From Lasioglossum baleicum (Eukaryota > Arthropoda > Insecta > Hymenoptera > Halictidae): DNA of 64,000 bases. The notes beneath the pieces are model-generated. The model saw only the letters and a list, made by a program, of their open reading frames with translations, did no database searches and was not told the DNA's origin. How positions within the stretch are numbered: the first letter of the stretch is position 1; every line of letters begins with the position of its first letter. A program made the position numbers and the translations under genes. The DNA is taken from positions 1 through 64,000 of the forward strand of contig NC_134934.1 in NCBI RefSeq assembly GCF_051020765.1. Direction: 5' to 3'. Positions 49,263 through 61,607 of this stretch are shown here, piece after piece.

Positions 49263-51869
49263 CGATCACGATTTATTCGAGCTTATGTCAGATTCGACGA
49301 TTCTTCGTTTCAGAAGTGTATTTCTGTGCGGAATCGCTGTTTCGCGCGCTAGGTCAGTGCATTTGCATGCAAGTATGTGAAATGGGAATAGAAACTCCGA
49401 CCCGGCAAGCTCGATTACGATTTATTCGAGCTTATGTCAGATTCGAAGATTCTTCGCTTCCGAAGTGTATTTCTGTGCGGAATCGCTGTTTCGCGCGCTA
49501 GATCAGTGCATTTGCATGCAAATACGTGAAATTGGCATAGAAACTCCGACCCGGCGCACGATCACGATTTATTCGAGCTTATGTCAGATTCGACGATTCT
49601 TCGTTTCAGAAGTGTATTTCTGTGCGGAATCGCTGTTTCGCGCGCTAGATCAGTGCATTTGCATGCAAATATGCGAAATTGGCACAGAAACTCCGACCCG
49701 GCAAGCACGATCACGATTTATTCGAGCTTATGTGAGATTCGACGATTCTTCGTTTCGGAAGTGTATTTCTGTGCCGAATCGCTGTTTCGCGCGCTAGATC
49801 AGTGCATTTGCATGCAAATACGTGAAATTGGCACGGAAACTCCGACCCGGCAAGCACGATCCCGATTTATTCGAGCTTATGTCAGATTCGACGATTCTTC
49901 GTTTCAGAAGTGTATTTCTGTGCGGAATCGCTGTTTCGCGCGCTAGGTCAGTGCATTTGCATGCAAATATGCGAAATTGGCACAGAAACTCCGACCCGGC
50001 AAGCACGATCACGATTTATTCGAGCTTATGTCAGATTCGACGATTCTTCGCTTCAGAAGTGTATTTCTGTGCGGAATCGCTGTTTCGCGTGCTAGATCAG
50101 TGCATTTGCATGCAAATACGTGAAATTGGCACAGAAACTCCGACCCGGCAAGCACGATCACGATTTATTCGAGCTTATGTCAGATTCGAAGATTCTTCGC
50201 TTCCGAATTGTATTTCTGTGCGGAATCGCTGTTTCGCGCGCTAGATCAGTGCATTTGCATGCAAGTATGAGAAATTGGAATAGAAACTCCGACCCGACAA
50301 ACACGATCACGATGTATTCGAGCTTATGTCAGATTCGACGATTCTTCGCTTCAGCAGTGTATTTCTGTGCGGAATCGCTGTTTCGCGTGCCAGATCAGTG
50401 CATTTGAATGCAAATATGCGAAATTGGCACAGAAACTCCGACCCGGCAAGCACGATCACAATTTATTCGAGCTTATGTCAGATTCGACGATTCTTCGTTT
50501 CAGAAGTGTATTTCTGTGCGGAATCGCTGTTTCGCGTGCTAGATCAGTGCATTTGCATACAAATATGCGAAATTGGCACGGAAACTCCGACCCGGCAAGC
50601 ACGATCACGATTTATTCGAGCTTATGTCAGATTCGACGATTCTTCGTTTCAGAAGTGTATTTCTGTGCGGAATCGCTGTTTCGCGCGCTAGGTCAGTGCA
50701 TTTGCATGCAAGTATGTGAAATGGGAATAGAAACTCCGACCCGGCAAGCTCGATTACGATTTATTCGAGCTTATGTCAGATTCGAAGATTCTTCGCTTCC
50801 GAAGTGTATTTCTGTGCGGAATCGCTGTTTCGCGCGCTAGATCAGTGCATTTGCATGCAAATACGTGAAATTGGCATAGAAACTCCGACCCGGCGCACGA
50901 TCACGATTTATTCGAGCTTATGTCAGATTCGACGATTCTTCGTTTCAGAAGTGTATTTCTGTGCGGAATCGCTGTTTCGCGCGCTAGATCAGTGCATTTG
51001 CATGCAAATATGCGAAATTGGCACAGAAACTCCGACCCGGCAAGCACGATCACGATTTATTCGAGCTTATGTGAGATTCGACGATTCTTCGTTTCGGAAG
51101 TGTATTTCTGTGCCGAATCGCTGTTTCGCGCGCTAGATCAGTGCATTTGCATGCAAATACGTGAAATTGGCACGGAAACTCCGACCCGGCAAGCACGATC
51201 CCGATTTATTCGAGCTTATGTCAGATTCGACGATTCTTCGTTTCAGAAGTGTATTTCTGTGCGGAATCGCTGTTTCGCGCGCTAGGTCAGTGCATTTGCA
51301 TGCAAATATGCGAAATTGGCACAGAAACTCCGACCCGGCAAGCACGATCACGATTTATTCGAGCTTATGTCAGATTCGACGATTCTTCGCTTCAGAAGTG
51401 TATTTCTGTGCGGAATCGCTGTTTCGCGTGCTAGATCAGTGCATGTGCATGCAAATACGTGAAATTGGCACAGAAACTCCGACCCGGCAAGCACGATCAC
51501 GATTTATTCGAGCTTATGTCAGATTCGAAGATTCTTCGCTTCCGAATTGTATTTCTGTGCGGAATCGCTGTTTCGCGCGCTAGATCAGTGCATTTGCATG
51601 CAAGTATGAGAAATTGGAATAGAAACTCCGACCCGACAAACACGATCACGATGTATTCGAGCTTATGTCAGATTCGACGATTCTTCGCTTCAGCAGTGTA
51701 TTTCTGTGCGGAATCGCTGTTTCGCGTGCCAGATCAGTGCATTTGAATGCAAATATGCGAAATTGGCACAGAAACTCCGACCCGGCAAGCACGATCACAA
51801 TTTATTCGAGCTTATGTCAGATTCGACGATTCTTCGTTTCAGAAGTGTATTTCTGTGCGGAATCGCTGT
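49263..51869 (+). repeat. Nine-monomer tandem duplication (1,339 bp period)
   Basis: About 49,263-50,530 recurs at 50,602-51,869. The 1,339-bp offset is 9 x 149 minus 2, because each copy holds a 147-bp monomer (49,555 and 50,894). The copies part at the right where TTTCGCGTGC (about 50,530) meets TTTCGTGTGC (about 51,870). Both carry the rare GCTCGATTACG and CTTCCGAATTG variants. Confidence 0.83.
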
Positions 51870-53360
51870 TTCGTGTGCTAGATCAGTGCATTTGCATGCA
51901 AATATGCGAAATTGGCACAGAAACTCCGACACGGCATGCACGATCACGATTTATTCGAGCTTATGTCAGATTCGACGATTCTGCGCTTCAGAAGTGTATT
52001 TCTGTGCGGAATCGCTGTTTCGCGTGCTAGATCAGTGCATTGGAATGCAAATATGCGAAATTGGCACAGAAACTCCGACCCGGCAATCACGATCACAATT
52101 TATTCGAGCTTATGTCAGATTCAACGATTCTTCGTTTCAGAAGTGTATTTCTGTGCGGAATCGCTGTTTCGCGCGCTAGATCAGTGCATTTGCATGCAAA
52201 TATGCGAAATTGGCACAGAAACTCCGACCCGGCAAGCACGATCACGATTTATTCGAGCTTATGTGAGATTCGACGATTCTTCGTTTCGGAAGTGTATTTC
52301 TGTGCCGAATCGCTGTTTCGCGCGCTAGATCAGTGCATTTGCATGCAAATACGTGAAATTGGCACGGAAACTCCGACCCGGCAAGCACGATCCCGATTTA
52401 TTCGAGCTTATGTCAGATTCGACGATTCTTCGTTTCAGAAGTGTATTTCTGTGCGGAATCGCTGTTTCGCGCGCTAGGACAGTGCATTTGCATGCAAATA
52501 TGCGAAATTGGCACAGAAACTCCGACCCGGCAAGCACGATCACGATTTATTCGAGCTTATGTCAGATTCGACGATTCTTCGCTTCAGAAGTGTATTTCTG
52601 TGCGGAATCGCTGTTTCGCGTGCTAGATCAGTGCATGTGCATGCAAATACGTGAAATTGGCACAGAAACTCCGACCCGGCAAGCACGATCACGATTTATT
52701 CGAGCTTATGTCAGATTCGAAGATTCTTCGCTTCCGAATTGTATTTCTGTGCGGAATCGCTGTTTCGCGCGCTAGATCAGTGCATTTGCATGCAAGTATG
52801 AGAAATTGGAATAGAAACTCCGACCCGACAAACACGATCACGATGTATTCGAGCTTATGTCAGATTCGACGATTCTTCGCTTCAGCAGTGTATTTCTGTG
52901 CGGAATCGCTGTTTCGCGTGCCAGATCAGTGCATTTGAATGCAAATATGCGAAATTGGCACAGAAACTCCGACCCGGCAAGCACGATCACAATTTATTCG
53001 AGCTTATGTCAGATTCGACGATTCTTCGTTTCAGAAGTGTATTTCTGTGCGGAATCGCTGTTTCGTGTGCTAGATCAGTGCATTTGCATGCAAATATGCG
53101 AAATTGGCACAGAAACTCCGACACGGCATGCACGATCACGATTTATTCGAGCTTATGTCAGATTCGACGATTCTGCGCTTCAGAAGTGTATTTCTGTGCG
53201 GAATCGCTGTTTCGCGTGCTAGATCAGTGCATTGGAATGCAAATATGCGAAATTGGCACAGAAACTCCGACCCGGCAATCACGATCACAATTTATTCGAG
53301 CTTATGTCAGATTCAACGATTCTTCGTTTCAGAAGTGTATTTCTGTGCGGAATCGCTGTT
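50932..53360 (+). repeat. Eight-monomer tandem duplication (1,192 bp period), overlapping the nine-mer
   Basis: 50,932-52,123 recurs at 52,124 to about 53,360 (1,192 = 8 x 149). Both copies carry the private GTGCATGTGCATGC (51,443 and 52,635 area), GCATTGGAATGC and CGGCATGCAC after CCGACA. One difference noted is CTAGGACAG near 52,478 against CTAGGTCAG near 51,286. Because the unit starts inside the second copy of the nine-monomer duplication, it is probably the younger event. Confidence 0.84.
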
Positions 53361-56300
53361 TCGCGTGCTAGATCAGTGCATTTGCATACAAATATGCGAA
53401 ATTGGCACGGAAACTCCAATTCGGCAAGCACGATCACGATTTATTCGAGCTTATGTCAGATTCGACGATTCTTCGTTTCAGAAGTGTATTTCTGTGCGGA
53501 ATCGCTGTTTCGCGTGCTAGATCAGTGCATTTGCATGCAAATATGCGAAATTGGCACAGAAACTCCGACCTGGCATGCACGATCACGATTTATTCGAGCT
53601 TATGTCAGATTCGACGATTCTTCGTTTCAGAAGTGTATTTCTGTGCGGAATCGCTGTTTCGCGTGCTAGATCAGTGCATTTGCATGCAAATACGTGAAAT
53701 TGGCACAGAAACTCCGACCCGGCAAGCACGATCACGATTTATTCGAGCTTATGTCAGATTCGAAGATTCTTCGCTTCCGAAGTGTATTTCTGTGCGGAAT
53801 CGCTGCTTCGCGCGCTAGATCAGTGCATTTGCATGCAAGTATGAGAAATTGGAATAGAAACTCCGACCCGACAAACACGATCACGATGTATTCGAGCTTA
53901 TGTCAGATTCGACGATTCTTCGCTTCAGCAGTGTATTTCTGTGCGGAATCGCTGTTTCGCGTGCCAGATCAGTGCATTTGAATGCAAATATGCGAAATTG
54001 GCACAGAAACTCCGACCCGGCAAGCACGATCACAATTTATTCGAGCTTATGTCAGATTCGACGATTCTTCGTTTCAGAAGTGTGTTTCTGTGCGGAATCG
54101 CTGTTTCGTGTGCTAGATCAGTGCATTTGCATGCAAATATGCGAAATTGGCACAGAAACTCCGACCCGGCATGCACGATCACGATTTATTCGAGCTTATG
54201 TCAGATTCGACGATTCTTCGCTTCAGAAGTGTATTTCTGTGCGGAATCGCTGTTTCGCGTGCTAGATCAGTGCATTTGAATGCAAATATGCGAAATTGGC
54301 ACAGAAACTCCGGCCCGGCAAGCACGATCACGATTTATTCGAGCTTATGTCAGATTCGACGATTCTTCGTTTCAGAAGTGTATTTCTGTGCGGAATCGCT
54401 GTTTCGTGTGCTAGATCAGTGCATTTGCATGCAAATATGCGAAATTGGCACAGAAACTCCGACACGGCATGCACGATCACGATTTATTCGAGCTTATGTC
54501 AGATTCGACGATTCTTCGCTTCAGAAGTGTATTTCTGTGCGGAATCGCTGTTTGGTGTGCTAGATCAGTGCATTTGCATGCAAATATGCGAAATTGGCAC
54601 AGAAACTTCCGACCCGGCATGCACGATCACAATTTATTCGAGCCCTTCTCAGATTCGACGGTTCTTCGTTTCAGAAGTGTATTTCTGTGCGGAATCGCTG
54701 TTTCGCGTGCTAGATCAGTGCATTTGCATGCAAATACGTGAAATTGGCACAGAAACTCCGACCCGGCAAGCACGATCACGATTTATTCGAGCTTATGTCA
54801 GACTCGAAGATTCTTCGCTTCCGAAGTGTATTTCTGTGCGGAATCGCTGTTTCGCGCGCTAGATCAGTGCATTTGCATGCAAGTATGAAAAATTGGAATA
54901 GAAACTCCGACCCGACAAACACGATCACGATGTATTCGAGCTTATGTCAGATTCGACGATTCTTCGTTTCAGAAGTGTATTTCTGTGCGGAATCGCTGTT
55001 TCGCGTGCTAGATCAGTGCATTTGCATGCAAATATGCGAAATTGGCACAGAAACTCCGACCCGGCAAGCACGATCACGATTTATTCGAGCTTATGTGAGA
55101 TTCGACGATTCTTCGTTTCGGAAGTGTATTTCTGTGCGGAATCGCTGTTTCGCGCGCTAGATCAGTGCATTTGCATGCAAATACGTGAAATTGGCACGGA
55201 AACTCCGACCCGGCAAGCACGATCCCGATTTATTCGAGCTTATGTCAGATTCGACGATTCTTCGTTTCAGAAGTGTATTTCTGTGCGGAATCGCTGTTTC
55301 GCGCGCTAGGTCAGTGCATTTGCATGCAAATATGCGAAATTGGCACAGAAACTCCGACCCGGCAAGCACGATCACGATTTATTCGAGCTTATGTCAGATT
55401 CGACGATTCTTCGCTTCAGAAGTGTATTTCTGTTCTGAATCGCTGTTTCGCGTGCGAGATCAGTGCATTTGAATGCAAATATGCGAAATTGGCACAGAAA
55501 CTCCGACCCGGCAAGCACGATCACAATTTATTCGAGCTTATGTCAGATTCGACGATTCTTCGCTTCAGCAGTGTATTTCTGTGCGGAATCGCTGTTTCGC
55601 TCGCAAGATCAGTGCATTTGCATGCAAGTATGAGAAATTGGAATAGAAACTCCTTTTCGGCAAGCACGATCACAAATTATTCGAGCTTATATCAAATTCG
55701 ACGATTCTTCGTTTCAGAAGTGTATTTCTGTGCGGAATCGCTGTTTCGCGTGCTAGATCAGTGCATTTGCATACAAATATGCGAAATTGGCACGGAAACT
55801 CCGACCCGGCAAGCGCGATCACGATTTATTCGAGCTTATGTCAGATTCGAAGATTCTTCGCTTCCGAAGTGTATTTCTGTGCGGAATCGCTGTTTCGCGC
55901 GCTAGATCAGTGCATTTGCATGCAAATACGTGAAATTGGCATAGAAACTCCGACCCGGCGCACGATCACGATTTATTCGAGCTTATGTCAGATTCGACGA
56001 TTCTTCGTTTCAGAAGTGTATTTCTGTGCGGAATCGCTGTTTCGCGCGCTAGGTCAGTGCATTTGCATGCAAGTATGTGAAATGGGAATAGAAACTCCGA
56101 CCCGGCAAGCTCGATCACGATTTATTCGAGCTTATGTCAGATTCGACGATTCTTCGTTTCAGAAGTGTATTTCTGTGCGGAATCGCTGTTTCGCGCGCTA
56201 GATCAGTGCATTTGCATGCAAATATGCGAAATTGGCACAGAAACTCCGACCCGGCAAGCACGATCACGATTTATTCGAGCTTATGTCAGATTCAACGATT

Positions 56301-57240
56301 CTTCGTTTCAGAAGTGTATTTCTGTGCGGAATCGCTGTTTCGCGTGCGAGATCAGTGCATTTGAATGCAAATATGCGAAATTGGCACAGAAACTCCGACC
56401 CGGCAAGCACGATCACAATTTATTCGAGCTTATGTCAGATTCGACGATTCTTCGCTTCAGCAGTGTATTTCTGTGCGGAATCGCTGTTTCGCGCGCTAGA
56501 TCAGTGCATTTGCATGCAAGTATGAGAAATTGGAATAGAAACTCCTTTTCGGCAAGCACGATCACAAATTATTCGAGCTTATATCAAATTCGACGATTCT
56601 TCGTTTCAGAAGTGTATTTCTGTGCGGAATCGCTGTTTCGCGTGCTAGATCAGTGCATTTGCATACAAATATGCGAAATTGGCACGGAAACTCCAATTCG
56701 GCAAGCACGATCACGATTTATTCGAGCTTATGTCAGATTCGACGATTCTTCGTTTCAGAAGTGTATTTCTGTGCGGAATCGCTGTTTCGCGTGCTGGATC
56801 AGTGCATTTGCATGCAAATACGTGAAATTGGCACAGAAACTCCGACCCGGCAAGCACGATCACGATTTATTCGAGCTTATGTCAGATTCGAAGATTCTTC
56901 GCTTCCGAAGTGTATTACTGTGCGGAATCGCTGTTTCGCGCGCTAGATCAGTGCATTTGCATGCAAGTATGAGAAATTGGAATAGAAACTCCGACCCGAC
57001 AAACACGATCACGATGTATTCGAGCTTATGTCAGATTCGACGATTCTTCGCTTCAGCAGTGTATTTCTGTGCGGAATCGCTGTTTCGCGTGCCAGATCAG
57101 TGCATTTGAATGCAAATATGCGAAATTGGCACAGAAACTCTGACCCGGCAAGCACGATCACAATTTATTCGAGCTTATGTCAGATTCGACGATTCTTCGT
57201 TTCAGAAGTGTATTTCTGTGCGGAATCGCTGTTTCGTGTG
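53361..57240 (+). repeat. Satellite mosaic leading into the right-hand subfamilies
   Basis: 53,402 to about 54,060 follows 45,215-45,873 at offset 8,187. A stretch of about 1 kb rich in CGGCATGCAC monomers follows, with a 150-bp monomer at 54,607 and the first GAGCCCTT-type monomer near 54,640. From 55,157 to about 55,700 it follows 41,162 onward. The 147-bp monomer at 55,959 lies in the run that matches 40.5-41.0 kb. Private changes cluster at 55,432-55,605. Confidence 0.75.
54607..54608. other. 1-bp insertion giving a single 150-bp monomer
   Basis: GAAACTTCCGACCC replaces GAAACTCCGACCC. It is the only +1 length variant in the window, and the flanking monomers keep register. Confidence 0.9.
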
Positions 57241-60200
57241 CTAGATCAGTGCATTTGCATGCAAATATGCGAAATTGGCACAGAAACTCCGACCCGGCAT
57301 GCACGATCACGATTTATTCGAGCTTATGTCAGATTCGACGATTCTTCGCTTCAGAAGTGTATTTCTGTGCGGAATCGCTGTTTCGCGTGCTAGATCAGTG
57401 CATTTGAATGCAAATATGCGAAATTGGCACAGAAACTCCGACCCGGCAATCACGATCACAATTTATTCGAGCTTATGTCAGATTCGACGATTCTTCGCTT
57501 CAGAAGTGTATTTCTGTGCGGAATCGCTGTTTCGCGTGCGAGATCAGTGCATTTGAATGCAAATATGCGAAATTGGCACAGAAACTCCGACCCGGCAAGC
57601 ACGATCACAATTTATTCGAGCTTATGTCAGATTCGACGATTCTTCGCTTCAGCAGTGTATTTCTGTGCGGAATCGCTGTTTCGCGCGCTAGATCAGTGCA
57701 TTTGCATGCAAGTATGAGAAATTGGAATAGAAACTCCTTTTCGGCAAGCACGATCACAAATTATTCGAGCTTATATCAAATTCGACGATTCTTCGTTTCA
57801 GAAGTGTATTTCTGTGCGGAATCGCTGTTTCGCGTGCTAGATCAGTGCATTTGCATACAAATATGCGAAATTGGCACGGAAACTCCGATTCGGCAAGCAC
57901 GATCACAATTTATTCGAGCCCTTGTCAGATTCGACGATTCTTCGTTTCAGAAGTGGATTTCTGTGCGGAATCGCTGTTTCGCGTGCTAGATCAGTGCATT
58001 TGCATGCAAATATGCGAAATTGGCACAGAAACTCCGACCCGGCAAGCACGATCACGATTTATTCGAGCTTATGTCAGATTCGACGATTCTTCGTTTCAGA
58101 AGTGTATTTCTGTGCGGAATCGCTGTTTCGCGTGCTAGATCAGTGCATTTGCATGCAAATACGTGAAATTGGCACAGAAACTCCGACCCGGCAAGCACGA
58201 TCACGATTTATTCGAGGTTATGTCAGATTCGAAGATTCTTCGTTTCAGAAGTGTATTTCTGTGCGGAATCGCTGTTTCGCGTGCTAGATCAGTGCATTTG
58301 CATGCAAATATGCGAAATTGGCACAGAAACTCCGACCTGGCATGCACGATCACGATTTATTCGAGCTTATGTCAGATTCGACGATTCTTCGTTTCAGAAG
58401 TGTATTTCTGTGCGGAATCGCTGTTTCGCGTGCTAGACCAGTGCATTTGCATACAAATATGCGAAATTGGCACGGAAACTCCGACCCGGCATGCACGATC
58501 ACGATTTATTCGAGCTTATGTCAGATTCGACGATTCTTCGCTTCAGAAGTGTATTTCTGTGCGGAATCGCTGTTTCGTGTGCTAGATCAGTGCATTTGCA
58601 TGCAAATATGCGAAATTGGCACAGAAACTCCGACCCGGCATGCACGATCACGATTTATTCGAGCTTATGTCAGATTCGACGATTCTTCGCTTCAGAAGTG
58701 TATTTCTGTGCGGAATCGCTGTTTCGCGTGCTAGATCAGTGCATTTGCATACAAATATGCGAAATTGGCACGGAAACTCCGATTCGGCAAGCACGATCAC
58801 AATTTATTCGAGCCCTTGTCAGATTCGACGGTTCTTCGTTTCAGAAGTGTATTTCTGTGCGGAATCGCTGTTTCGCGTGCTAGATCAGTGCATTTGCATG
58901 CAAATACGTGAAATTGGCACAGAAACTCCGATCCGGCAAGCACGATCACGATTTATTCGAGCTTACGTCAGATTCGAAGATTCTTCGCTTCCGAAGTGTA
59001 TTTCTGTGCGGAATCGCTGTTTCGCGCGCTAGATCAGTGCATTTGCATGCAAGTATGAAAAATTGGAATAGAAACTCCGACCCGACAAACACGATCACGA
59101 TGTATTCGAGCTTATGTCAGATTCGACGATTCTTCGTTTCAGAAGTGTATTTCTGTGCGGAATCGCTGTTTCGCGTGCTAGATCAGTGCATTTGCATGCA
59201 AATATGCGAAATTGGCACGGAAACTCCGACCCGGCAAGCACGATCCCGATTTATTCGAGCTTATGTCAGATTCGACGATTCTTCGTTTCAGAAGTGTATT
59301 TCTGTGCGGAATCGCTGTTTCGCGCGCTAGGTCAGTGCATTTGCATGCAAATATGCGAAATTGGCACAGAAACTCCGACCCGGCAAGCACGATCACGATT
59401 TATTCGAGCTTATGTCAGATTCGACGATTCTTCGCTTCAGAAGTGTATTTCTGTGCGGAATCGCTGTTTCGCGTGCTAGATCAGTGCATTTGCATACAAA
59501 TATGCGAAATTGGCACGGAAACTCCGATTCGGCGAGCACGATCACAATTTATTCGAGCCCTTGTCAGATTCGACGGTTCTTCGTGTCAGAAGTGTATTTC
59601 TGTGCGGAATCGCTGTTTCGCGTGCTAGATCAGTGCATTTGCATGCAAATACGTGAAATTGGCACAGAAACTCCGACCCGGCAAGCACGATCACGATTTA
59701 TTCGAGCTTATGTCAGATTCGAAGATTCTTCGCTTCCGAAGTGTATTTCTGTGCGGAATCGCTGTTTCGCGCGCTAGATCAGTGCATTTGCATGCAAGTA
59801 TGAAAAATTGGAATAGAAACTCCGACCCGACAAACACGATCACGATGTATTCGAGCTTATGTCAGATTCGACGATTCTTCGTTTCAGAAGTGTACTTCTG
59901 TGCGGAATCGCTGTTTCGCGTGCTAGATCAGTGCATTTGCATGCAAATATGCGAAATTGGCACAGAAACTCCGACCCGGCAAGCACGATCACGATTTATT
60001 CGAGCTTATGTGAGATTCGACGATTCTTCGTTTCGGAAGTGTATTTCTGTGCGGAATCGCTGTTTCGCGCGCTAGATCAGTGCATTTGCATGCAAATACG
60101 TGAAATTGGCACGGAAACTCCGACCCGGCAAGCACGATCCCGATTTATTCGAGCTTATGTCAGATTCGACGATTCTTCGTTTCAGAAGTGTATTTCTGTG

Positions 60201-61583
60201 CGGAATCGCTGTTTCGCGCGCTAGATCAGTGCATTTGCATGCAAGTATGAGAAATTGGAATAGAAACTCCGACCCGACAAACACGATCACGATGTATTCG
60301 AGCTTATGTCAGATTCGACGATTCTTCGCTTCAGCAGTGTATTTCTGTGCGGAATCGCTGTTTCGCGTGCCAGATCAGTGCATTTGAATGCAAATATGCG
60401 AAATTGGCACAGAAACTCCGACCCGGCAAGCACGATCACGATTTATTCGAGCTTATGTCAGATTCGACGATTCTTCGCTTCAGAAGTGTATTTCTGTGCG
60501 GAATCGCTGTTTCGCGTGCGAGATCAGTGCATTTGAATGCAAATATGCGAAATTGGCACAGAAACTCCGACCCGGCAAGCACGATCACAATTTATTCGAG
60601 CTTATGTCAGATTCGACGATTCTTCGCTTCAGCAGTGTATTTCTGTGCGGAATCGCTGTTTCGCGCGCAAGATCAGTGCATTTGCATGCAAGTATGAGAA
60701 ATTGGAATAGAAACTCCTTTTCGGCAAGCACGATCACAAATTATTCGAGCTTATATCAAATTCGACGATTCTTCGTTTCGGAAGTGTATTTCTGTGCGGA
60801 ATCGCTGTTTCGCGCGCTAGATCAGTGCATTTGCATGCAAATACGTGAAATTGGCACGGAAACTCCGACCCGGCAAGCACGATCCCGATTTATTCGAGCT
60901 TATGTCAGATTCGACGATTCTTCGTTTCAGAAGTGTATTTCTGTGCGGAATCGCTGTTTCGCGCGCTAGATCAGTGCATTTGCATGCAAGTATGAGAAAT
61001 TGGAATAGAAACTCCGACCCGACAAACACGATCACGATGTATTCGAGCTTATGTCAGATTCGACGATTCTTCGCTTCAGCAGTGTATTTCTGTGCGGAAT
61101 CGCAGTTTCGCGTGCCAGATCAGTGCATTTGAATGCAAATATGCGAAATTGGCACAGAAACTCCGACCCGGCAAGCACGATCACGATTTATTCGAGCTTA
61201 TGTCAGATTCGAAGATTCTTCGCTTCCGAAGTGTATTTCTGTGCGGAATCGCTGTTTCGCGCGCTAGATCAGTGCATTTGCATGCAAATACGTGAAATTG
61301 GCATAGAAACTCCGACCCGGCGCACGATCACGATTTATTCGAGCTTATGTCAGATTCGACGATTCTTCGTTTCAGAAGTGTATTTCTGTGCGGAATCGCT
61401 GTCTCGCGTGCGAGATCAGTGCATTTGCATGCAAGTATGAGAAATTGGAATAGAAACTCCTTTTCGGCAAGCACGATCACAAATTATTCGAGCTTATATC
61501 AAATTCGACGATTCTTCGTTTCAGAAGTGTATTTCTGTGCGGAATCGCTGTTTCGCGTGCTAGATCAGTGCATTTGCATACAA
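57241..61583 (+). repeat. Block F1, first copy of a 4,343-bp period
   Basis: Sequence from 57,241 recurs from 61,584. The offset of 4,343 is 29 x 149 plus 22, explained by one 147-bp monomer (61,321) and the 24-bp out-of-register junction at the end of this block. It holds several monomers with GAGCCCTTGTCAG and GATTCGGC, and in its right part a five-monomer duplication. Whether the right part is repeated lies beyond the window. Confidence 0.85.
60021..61210 (+). repeat. Five-monomer duplication (745 bp period)
   Basis: About 60,021-60,465 recurs at 60,766-61,210 (745 = 5 x 149). The left limit coincides with CTTCGTTTCGGAAG in both; at the right the copies split where CGACGATTC (60,466 area) becomes CGAAGATTC (61,211 area). 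About three of the five monomers are shared. A private change in the second copy is ATCGCAGTTTCG near 61,103. Confidence 0.78.
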
Positions 61584-61607
61584 CTAGATCAGTGCATTTG
61601 CATGCAA
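61560..61607 (+). repeat. 24-bp out-of-register junction producing a 173-bp monomer
   Basis: Two 24-bp segments lie side by side. The first (61,560-61,583) starts CTAGATCAGTGC and ends GCATACAA; the second (61,584-61,607) has the same start but ends GCATGCAA. They differ at the A/G diagnostic base (monomer position 44). The downstream half matches 57,241 onward and the upstream half matches monomers of the GCATACAA type, so this is a join between two different monomers rather than simple slippage. Confidence 0.88.

Larger units (their letters stand above)
1150..61322 (+). repeat. Fifteen 147-bp monomers carrying the same 2-bp deletion
   Basis: CCCGGCGCACGATC replaces CCCGGCAAGCACGATC, a loss of AA. 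The deletion points follow bases 1,150; 6,065; 8,596; 32,287; 33,626; 33,922; 40,774; 42,113; 42,409; 48,218; 49,259; 49,555; 50,894; 55,959 and 61,321. All lie on the same background (AATACGTGAAATTGGCATAG upstream), so they descend from one deletion and were spread by block duplication. None occurs between 8.6 and 32.3 kb, which includes the 26-mer region. Confidence 0.92.

Noticed and set aside
56165..57109. Long open reading frames, up to 314 codons here, 295 codons at 3,005-3,892, 10,302-11,189 and 15,668-16,555, and many of about 121 codons
   Set aside because: They are the same stop-poor satellite read in rotating frames. A 149-bp period shifts phase each monomer, so one frame reads all three frames in turn. 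Near-identical frames recur every 149 bp and overlap one another. Length depends only on whether CTAG at monomer positions 24-27 is changed (CCAG, CGAG, CAAG). No codon bias, start context or domain supports translation.
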